Positions 1 through 4,418 of a DNA stretch of 5,913 bases are shown one piece after another. Position numbers and translations under genes: made by a program. The notes under the pieces were generated by a model. That model did no database searches. It was given only the letters and a program-made list of their open reading frames with translations, and was not told the origin of the DNA. The DNA comes from Halovenus sp. (GTDB lineage Archaea > Halobacteriota > Halobacteria > Halobacteriales > Haloarculaceae): contig JAQCNG010000295.1 of NCBI GenBank assembly GCA_028275145.1, forward strand, positions 1 through 5,913. The letters are read 5' to 3'. Position 1 is the stretch's first letter; each line of letters opens with the position of its first letter.

Positions 1-107
1 GATGGCCCGAAGACACGCCTGTGGAGACTGTGACCGCTGTGGATGCTGATGAGTTTCGAGAGGTGTCTGCAAGTCACGTCGTGGAAACAGGAAGCCTGCC
101 CTCGTGA
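1..107 (+). CDS. tnpB: TnpB-like (IS1341-type) RNA-guided nuclease, C-terminal tail only
   Basis: The frame whose first full codon is at position 3 is open to a TGA at 105-107. It encodes 34 residues that begin WPEDTPVETVTAVDAD and end with HVVETGSLPS. Haloarchaeal IS1341-type TnpB proteins typically end with this kind of variable acidic tail followed by a V-V-E-(T/A)-G-S-P-like signature. The gene enters from the left edge, so the RuvC-like catalytic residues and the zinc finger cannot be examined. TnpB is an RNA-guided DNA nuclease that uses an RNA from the element's right end; here the coding tail overlaps that presumed RNA. The identification rests on recalled family similarity of a short tail, supported by the hairpins immediately downstream. 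Confidence 0.6.
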   Translation, partial: WPEDTPVETVTAVDADEFREVSASHVVETGSLPS

Positions 108-114
108 GAGCAGG
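95..114 (+). repeat. Imperfect hairpin spanning the tnpB stop codon
   Basis: The sequence CCTGCCCTCGTGAGAGCAGG folds with outer pairs CCTGC/GCAGG, one C-A mismatch, then inner C-G and T-A pairs around a short loop. The TGA stop of tnpB lies inside it at 105-107. It forms the first of two stem-loops at the right end of the element. Confidence 0.55.
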
Positions 115-117
115 ATT

Positions 118-139
118 CCCCGCGCCACCGTGCGCGGGG
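118..139 (+). repeat. Perfect subterminal hairpin at the IS right end
   Basis: CCCCGCGC at 118-125 pairs perfectly with GCGCGGGG at 132-139 around the six-base loop CACCGT. A short GC stem a few bases before the end is the type of structure that IS200/IS605 transposases recognise as single-stranded DNA. The same stem could also close the 3' part of the guide RNA scaffold. A factor-independent terminator is less likely because no T-run follows. Confidence 0.6.
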
Positions 140-144
140 TAACA

Positions 145-150
145 TTCAAA
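145..150 (+). promoter_or_regulatory. Candidate TATA-like box TTCAAA at the IS end
   Basis: TTCAAA is the most AT-rich hexamer upstream of the membrane-protein gene and lies 26-31 bases before its ATG at 176. That is the spacing expected for an archaeal TATA box driving a leaderless transcript. The motif coincides with the presumed right cleavage site of the insertion element, so promoter and transposon end may share the same bases. It is a weak match to the TTTAWA-like haloarchaeal consensus. Confidence 0.25.
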
Positions 151-175
151 CGCGCCGCTCGCCCAGACACACGGG

Positions 176-1018
176 ATGGCAACGGAGACAGAGAGCACTC
201 TCCAGCGCTCCCCGTGGCTGTTCCTCGTCGGGGCGCTCGGCTTTCTCGGGTCGGCCGGACTGTTCGTGTTCGACCTGGCGAACAACACAGACCCGGTCCG
301 GGGTATCGCCGCCAACGCCGTTGCCACCGCACTGGTGGTTGTACTGCTCGGACTGGACATCCTCTCGAACCCGGAGTCACACATCGAGTCCCGCGGCGAG
401 GCGCTCCGCGCGGTGCTGTTTTTCTACGGGCTGTATCTGGTGGCTGCCGGTGTCGTCGTGTTCGCTGCTGGGCTGTTCGGCCAGCCAGACCCCCGCCTCG
501 GCGGGACAGGTGTCGCCGCCGGTGGCGTCGTGATAGTCCTCACGTTCCTGACAGGCGGCGCGGAGTCGGGGCTGCTCTCCCGACTGACCACACTCGCCGG
601 TCTGCTCGGACTCGTGCTCGTGGCCGCCTCTGTTGCTGTTTTTGCCTACGATATCCTGACCGGTGGGGACGTGCTGCGGGGTATCGTGGTCAACGGTGTG
701 GGGGCCGCGCTGTTTATTCTCTGGACGGCCTACGACATGCCCGCCGACCCCGACTCGGGGGTCGAGAGTGCCGCGGACGCGTTCGGCGTCTGTCTGCTGT
801 TCTACGGCGGGTACCTGCTGGCTGCGGGAACCGTCGTCACGGCGACGGGACTCGTCGGCCACGACCGGGTCACGGTCGGGTTCCTGTATCTCGTGCTCGC
901 GGTGCTGCCGCTCCTGCTCGGGTTCTTTCTGGCCCCACCGGAGGCGCTCAGACAGAACACAGAACTCGCCGCAACCGCCGAGGCCGAGGAGAGCACCGAG
1001 GAGGAGTCGAGCGGGTGA
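176..1018 (+). CDS. Eight-helix integral membrane protein made of two repeated four-helix units, function unknown
   Basis: 280 residues with hydrophobic helices near residues 12-34, 42-62, 76-101, 112-127, 138-160, 167-187, 202-226 and 233-254, followed by an acidic tail ending EEESSG. The protein is an internal duplication: DPVRGIAANAVATAL (about 39-53) matches DVLRGIVVNGVGAAL (about 165-179), and FFYGLYLVAAGVVV (about 82-95) matches LFYGGYLLAAGTVV (about 208-221). A conserved Asp follows helix 1 of each unit (F-x-x-D). No cofactor-binding or catalytic motif is evident, and I do not recognise the family. The ATG at 176 is chosen because the helix-forming sequence starts soon after it and the upstream DNA is transposon end. 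No Shine-Dalgarno is seen; the transcript may be leaderless. It converges on the metal-binding operon, so shared function is not implied. Confidence 0.85.
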   Translation: MATETESTLQRSPWLFLVGALGFLGSAGLFVFDLANNTDPVRGIAANAVATALVVVLLGLDILSNPESHIESRGEALRAVLFFYGLYLVAAGVVVFAAGLFGQPDPRLGGTGVAAGGVVIVLTFLTGGAESGLLSRLTTLAGLLGLVLVAASVAVFAYDILTGGDVLRGIVVNGVGAALFILWTAYDMPADPDSGVESAADAFGVCLLFYGGYLLAAGTVVTATGLVGHDRVTVGFLYLVLAVLPLLLGFFLAPPEALRQNTELAATAEAEESTEEESSG

Positions 1019-1054
1019 ACGGCCGGCAAGGGCGTCCAGACTCTCCGTCGACGG

Positions 1055-1078
1055 GGGTCGCTCGCAGGCGAGTCACCC
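1055..1078. terminator. Imperfect palindrome between convergent genes, possible bidirectional terminator
   Basis: The 24 bases form a near-palindrome: GGGT pairs with ACCC, then one C-C mismatch and a G-T wobble, then CTCGC with GCGAG around a two-base centre. It lies where the membrane-protein gene (ending at 1018) meets the minus-strand operon (ending at 1073), and it overlaps that operon's last stop codon. The position suits a stem-loop at two convergent 3' ends. Archaeal termination usually depends on T-runs, and none follows on either strand, so the function is uncertain. Confidence 0.3.
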
Positions 1079-1624
1079 CTCGACACTCACCGACAGGAGC
1101 GACCCCTGCCAGACCTGCTCGCCGTTGTTGACCAGTGAGAACACGTAGTCACCGACACCGGGTCTATTGCCGTACATGTCGATACTGGCTCCGTCAACCT
1201 CGTAAGCAACGAGACCGCTGGGCGTGTCGTCGGCGGGTTCCATCTCGACCGTGAGTTCGCCGTCCGGGCCGAGAGCTATCTCCTCGTCGTCGCTGTTCGT
1301 GACGACGACCCGGTAACGGACCTGTTGCTCCAGGGGAACCGACAGCGGCATCCGGTGCCAGTGGCTGAAATCCGGGTGGTAGTGGACGCTCGCCACCACC
1401 TCCTCCGTGTCGGGGTCGGCGAGTCGGACCGGAAAGGCCGTGTTGAGGACGACACCATCACCGAGCCTCAACTCCTCGTCAACGGCCTCCGGAGCATCGT
1501 CGTCGCCGGAACGCTCGTCGTCACCCCCACCACCGTCGCCCAGACAACCCGCGAGCGCGACGACGACACCGCCCGTCGCTGTGAGCACCCGCCGGCGGGT
1601 CGGTCGGCGTCGGTTGTCGGTCAC
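1073..1624 (-). CDS. Small Tat-exported lipoprotein with a HYH...HWH metal-binding histidine cluster
   Basis: 183 residues. The N-terminus has twin arginines within RRRVL (residues 10-14), a short hydrophobic run and the lipobox LAGC (Cys27), so the protein should be Tat-exported and lipid-anchored outside the cell. A Gly/Asp linker follows (about 28-50). The folded part (about 52-183) looks all-beta and carries HYH at 81-83 and HWHRM at 88-92, with Met150 near DMYGN; these are likely metal ligands. The pattern (HWH, then an alternating-strand domain ending in a V-W-x-x-x-L-x-V-x-V stretch) recalls small haloarchaeal HWH proteins associated with metal uptake, but I cannot name a family with certainty. 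The start is GTG at 1624, giving the four-base overlap GTGA with the stop of the preceding gene and so probable translational coupling. It is the last gene of the operon. Confidence 0.85.
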   Translation of the reverse strand: MTDNRRRPTRRRVLTATGGVVVALAGCLGDGGGGDDERSGDDDAPEAVDEELRLGDGVVLNTAFPVRLADPDTEEVVASVHYHPDFSHWHRMPLSVPLEQQVRYRVVVTNSDDEEIALGPDGELTVEMEPADDTPSGLVAYEVDGASIDMYGNRPGVGDYVFSLVNNGEQVWQGSLLSVSVEG

Positions 1625-2811
1625 TGGTCCACCTCCACCGTCATCGGCGGCATATCCAGAAAGGCCGTCTCGTAACCACGGTGGCGGGCGACCTGTGGCG
1701 GCCCGTCGACCACGAGGTCGAACTGTGTGCCCGCCGAGAGGGCAACAGTGCCGCCGTAGTGCATCCCGAGTTCGTCGTCGAGTGTCTGGCCGAGTTGGAC
1801 CACCCCATCGGGCAGCGAGAGCGACAGTGACATCTCCGGCAGCGGGAGTCGGTTGTACGGCGTCCGCGGCGAGACGAACAGGTAGCCACCGTCGCCGGTC
1901 GCCAGCCGTGAATCCTCCAGATACCGCACCACGAACGCCACGTCGCCGCTCTCGTGAACGCCCAGGTCTGTGCCCGGGTACGCCGCCGCCGGGCGGAGCG
2001 ACGGCGAGGGCATATCACTCATGTCCATCCCCCCGCCGTTGGTGTCGCCGTTGCCTGTGGCCATCTCGCCGTGGTGCATCGGTTCGAGTGCGCCGGGTTT
2101 GCCCCGCTGGTCCTCCTCGAGGTACTCGATGTCCTCGACCAGCGTCCGGCGGCGGTCGTCGGTCCACTCGAACTCGAACGTGGCGGTCCGGGTCTCCTCG
2201 AAGCGGCCCGCGAACCCACCGGTCTTTCGGACCGCCTCGATGGGGTTCACCGTTACATCGACCGTGTAGGTTCCGTCATCCGGCAGCGGGATGTTGTCGC
2301 CGAAGTGAAACCCCATCGTCTGTGAGAGCATCGGCCACGGGGCGACCGTCTCCACGGGGTCGCCATCACGGGACACCGAGAGGGTCGCGCCGGCGTCGAC
2401 AGGGAGCAACTCGCCGGTCTGTCGGTCCCAGAACGCCACCATCAGGTGCAGGCTGTCGTCGAGGGTGGGCAGCACCTCCTCTGTCTCCCCGCCGTCGACC
2501 AGCCAGAACCTGTGGGGGTAGCTGAAATGGGGCAACAGGGCGTAGTCGCCGGCGGTCACGGGCGACTGCATCAGGAACGGGTCCCGGTGACTCGGCACGT
2601 ACACCGCCTCCGGCGGGTCCTCCACGTACGGAACCCCGTCCGGGAGGCCCCCATCTCGGCTCTCGTCACCCCCGTCCCCGCCGCTGTCGCCGCCGCTGTC
2701 GCCGAGGCAACCGGCGACTGCTGCGAGACCTGCTGCGCCCGTCGCGACGAACGCGCGCCGCGAGCAGGCGGTGCCGGTGCGCCCCCGTCTCGGTGTGTCG
2801 TGTTCGCTCAT
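1621..2811 (-). CDS. Tat-exported lipoprotein with two P19/Tp34-like iron/copper-binding modules
   Basis: 396 residues. Tat motif SRRAFVATG (Arg18-Arg19), lipobox AVAGC (Cys35) and a Gly/Asp/Ser linker to about 58. Module 1 (about 63-218) contains PWPMLSQTMGFHFGDNIPL at 158-176 followed by G-T-Y-T-V-D-V, the signature of P19/Tp34 'Fe2+ transport' proteins (HYG/HFG His plus nearby Met). Module 2 (about 275-396) repeats the plan with GMHYGG at 349-354 (His351) and PPQVARHRGYETAF at 371-384. Between them is a Met/His-rich stretch: MHHGEM (245-250) and GMDMSDM (261-267). Bacterial P19 is a single-module periplasmic protein that binds copper and supports iron uptake with a Ftr1-type permease. This protein is a tandem, membrane-anchored version. 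The ATG at 2811 is the start nearest the Tat motif. It follows the DyP-like gene by 55 bp and overlaps the next gene. Confidence 0.88.
   Translation of the reverse strand: MSEHDTPRRGRTGTACSRRAFVATGAAGLAAVAGCLGDSGGDSGGDGGDESRDGGLPDGVPYVEDPPEAVYVPSHRDPFLMQSPVTAGDYALLPHFSYPHRFWLVDGGETEEVLPTLDDSLHLMVAFWDRQTGELLPVDAGATLSVSRDGDPVETVAPWPMLSQTMGFHFGDNIPLPDDGTYTVDVTVNPIEAVRKTGGFAGRFEETRTATFEFEWTDDRRRTLVEDIEYLEEDQRGKPGALEPMHHGEMATGNGDTNGGGMDMSDMPSPSLRPAAAYPGTDLGVHESGDVAFVVRYLEDSRLATGDGGYLFVSPRTPYNRLPLPEMSLSLSLPDGVVQLGQTLDDELGMHYGGTVALSAGTQFDLVVDGPPQVARHRGYETAFLDMPPMTVEVDQ
2680..2703. repeat. 12-bp tandem repeat (two copies) in a lipoprotein linker
   Basis: GCCGCTGTCGCC occurs twice in immediate succession. 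On the minus strand it encodes part of the Gly-Asp-Ser-Gly spacer just after the lipidated cysteine of the P19-like protein. It is in frame, so gain or loss of a copy would only change the tether length. Confidence 0.75.
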
Positions 2812-2866
2812 GGGTGGTGTGCTGTCTCGGTCGCCGGTTGGATTGTCGCCGACGCGGTCGTGTGTG

Positions 2867-4117
2867 TCAGGCGTCAGTCCCCGGCAGCGCGCGCAGGTCA
2901 CGCGGCGGGGTGACGAAGTTGCCGCGGCGCCGGACGAAGATGTACTGGAGCAGGCCGTTGTTGAGTCGCTGTCCAACTCCGTCCAGGTCCTCGCCAGCCA
3001 TCGCCTGCCGCGCACGGACGTAGTCGGCAATCTCGCGCTGGTGGGCCAGGAAGTGGACCCCCGGCCGGTCGCCGTCGAGTGTGTTGATGTCGCGACGCAA
3101 CAGTAGCGGTGTGCCGTCCTCCCGGGCGCGAGCGGTCTTCTGGGCGTGGCCGACGATGCCCCGCGTGCTCGCATCCGCCGCCGTCCGGTCGGCGATGTCC
3201 GGAAAGACGCCCGTGCTCGTGCCGAGTTCCTCGCCGGTCTCGCCCACGTCGTCCTCGGCGTGGTGTGGGCTGAGAATCTCGGCGATACGGAGTTGCTGGT
3301 CGTTTTGCTCGAACCACTGGCGGAGGTTGAGCGAGAGCGACTCGACGTGGGTGGTCGTCCCGCCGGCGTAGGGCCCCTGCTGTATCGTCACCCGCTCCTC
3401 GGGGGCCTGACTCTCCCGGAGCCCGGAGCGAAAGCCCATCAGGAACGGGGCCTCATCGGGCAGTTCGTCGGGCAGGTCGACACCGCGTTCCTCGGCCTGC
3501 TCGACTGGCAGTCCGGAGCCGACGAACCCCGTTCGTCGCGGGTCGGCACGCTCGAAGACAGCCGCCAGGTCCGCCGCCATCTGGACACCGTTTGGCTCGC
3601 TCGCCCCGCCGAGCAACGCCTGCTCGGCCTCGAGCACCACCGCCGGGTCGTCGCTCGCTAGGTGGACCAGCGCGTGGAACCCATCGAGTGCGATCTCGCC
3701 TTCGACGCTCGTCAGCGGTTCCGGGTCGGGCACCGGCGACTCGGCACCGACAGTCTCGAAGTACGCCGGCGTGTAGCTGACGGTGAACAGCAGGCCAGCC
3801 ACGTCGTGGGCGTAGGCCCGCTCCAGCGAGCGGAAGGCACTCTCGACACGCTCGCTCGCCGCCCGGTCGGGCTCTGTCGTCAGGTCGAGTGCGAGCAACG
3901 CGTGGTGGTTCGGCCGGCGGACGTTGCCGTCCTCGTCGGTCGGAAGCGCGTCGTTCCAGGCGTGCTGGCGCGCCGGTCGACTGCCGGGGTCGCCCTGGGG
4001 AACGTCGGTCCCGCTGCCGGGGACCTCCAGACAGGCGGCGAGCGCCGCAGCGCCACCTGTCGCAACCAGTCCACGGAGGTACTGTCGCCGCGGCATCTCG
4101 GAGTCCGGAAGACCCAT
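2867..4117 (-). CDS. Tat-exported DyP-type peroxidase-related lipoprotein (EfeB-like), altered GxxDG motif
   Basis: 416 residues. N-terminus MPRRQYLRGLVATGG (Arg10-Arg11) with lipobox LAAC (Cys29): Tat-exported and lipid-anchored. The body reads like a DyP-type haem peroxidase: two ferredoxin-like halves (about 68-230 and 245-416), GPYAGGTTTHV (248-258) where DyPs have GGSY-type sequence, GHAQKTARA (323-331) offering a candidate proximal haem ligand His324, LLLRRDIN (338-345) offering the distal Arg, then GVHFLAHQREI (353-363) and FVTPP (401-405) near the end. The hallmark GxxDG is GFRSG at 228-232, with Ser for the catalytic/haem-pocket Asp. Canonical EfeB takes part in iron acquisition with EfeO and EfeU, and this may be a non-peroxidase relative. 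It is the first gene of the operon. ATG 4117 is chosen; ATG 4096, immediately before the Tat motif, is an alternative. No Shine-Dalgarno is seen. Confidence 0.83.
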   Translation of the reverse strand: MGLPDSEMPRRQYLRGLVATGGAAALAACLEVPGSGTDVPQGDPGSRPARQHAWNDALPTDEDGNVRRPNHHALLALDLTTEPDRAASERVESAFRSLERAYAHDVAGLLFTVSYTPAYFETVGAESPVPDPEPLTSVEGEIALDGFHALVHLASDDPAVVLEAEQALLGGASEPNGVQMAADLAAVFERADPRRTGFVGSGLPVEQAEERGVDLPDELPDEAPFLMGFRSGLRESQAPEERVTIQQGPYAGGTTTHVESLSLNLRQWFEQNDQQLRIAEILSPHHAEDDVGETGEELGTSTGVFPDIADRTAADASTRGIVGHAQKTARAREDGTPLLLRRDINTLDGDRPGVHFLAHQREIADYVRARQAMAGEDLDGVGQRLNNGLLQYIFVRRRGNFVTPPRDLRALPGTDA

Positions 4118-4418
4118 CGACTGTCTGTAGCCGTTCTGTGTTCTTTGGCATTGTGGTGCGTGTCTCGAACGGAACGTACTATCCCGAACGCCGACCGTCT
4201 GCTGGGCAGTCCCATGGTGTCCCGGCCGTCTGCGTGACCGGGACGGGTGCGTGTGGGTCATACCCTCGGCTGTAAGTCTATTGCACATTTCGGCACTCCG
4301 GGGTGCCGGATCGTTCCGCGAAGTTACGGCCGACAGTATCAGTCCGGCGGGCGACTCGGCCGGCCGCTTCGAGGGCCATACCAGTACCCTCAATTCGCTC
4401 CAGCGTGAACCACCGGGT
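4118..4418. promoter_or_regulatory. Divergent intergenic region between the lipoprotein operon and nosLD
   Basis: About 300 bp separate the ATG at 4117 (minus) from the GTG at 4419 (plus), so both promoters should lie here. I find no strong TATA box for either. ATAGTAC (minus strand, around 4177-4183) is a weak candidate for the operon. The segment around 4269-4290 is locally AT-richer and is followed by the palindrome at 4291-4308. No TTAGG...CCTAA site of the DtxR/Idr iron-regulator type is apparent. Reading frames that run through this region look like extensions of the flanking genes, not separate genes. Confidence 0.5.
4291..4308. promoter_or_regulatory. 18-bp palindrome, candidate operator in the divergent promoter region
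   Basis: CGGCACTCCGGGGTGCCG is an inverted repeat in which eight of nine pairs are complementary; the exception, position 7 with 12, is T opposite G. It lies about 110 bp before nosLD and about 175 bp before the lipoprotein operon, immediately next to the AT-richer stretch. A dimeric regulator could use such a site to control both directions. It could also be a chance palindrome in GC-rich DNA, because no second copy is visible in the window. Confidence 0.35.

Larger units (their letters stand above)
1..149 (+). mobile_element. Right end of an IS200/IS605-type (IS1341-like, TnpB-carrying) element, truncated by the window edge
   Basis: Seen: the tail of a TnpB-like reading frame, an imperfect hairpin across its stop codon (95-114), a perfect 8-bp GC hairpin (118-139), then TTCAA at 145-149. 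Known: IS200/IS605 elements lack terminal inverted repeats and target duplications. They carry subterminal hairpins, and their right end lies just past the last hairpin at a short cleavage motif (TCAA in IS608). The order found here fits that plan. The end at 149 is inferred from this architecture. The left end, any TnpA gene and most of TnpB lie outside the window, so it is not known whether the copy is complete. Confidence 0.65.
1..149 (+). ncRNA. Candidate omega-RNA (reRNA) scaffold, 3' part
   Basis: Known: TnpB is guided by an RNA transcribed from the 3' part of its own gene through the right end of the element, with the guide copied from the flanking host DNA. Seen: two adjacent hairpins (95-114 and 118-139) downstream of and overlapping the tnpB tail, ending at TTCAA. 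If the element ends at 149, the guide would begin at about 150 and be copied from 150-170, directly in front of the membrane-protein gene. The 5' end of the RNA is unknown and probably lies outside or near the left edge. No transcript evidence is available here. Confidence 0.4.

Noticed and set aside
43..1131. Long plus-strand open frame overlapping the membrane-protein gene
   Set aside because: Arg/Pro/Gly-rich translation without helices or motifs, out of frame with an evident eight-helix protein; a GC-skew artefact.
1407..2525. Plus-strand Arg/Ser/Pro-rich open frame of 372 codons
   Set aside because: It lies antisense to two well-supported lipoproteins and has no recognisable domain.
2680..2703. 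Tandem 12-bp repeat as the start of a CRISPR or regulatory array
   Set aside because: Only two copies, no spacers, and in frame within a Gly/Asp/Ser linker.
2812..3174. N-terminal extension of the P19-like gene up to 3174
   Set aside because: It would put 121 residues ahead of the Tat motif and overlap the 3' part of the DyP-like gene out of frame.
3500..3530. GFVGSG (residues 197-202 of the DyP-like protein) as the GxxDG motif
   Set aside because: GFRSG at 228-232 is a better match, having the expected GGSY-like segment about 20 residues downstream.
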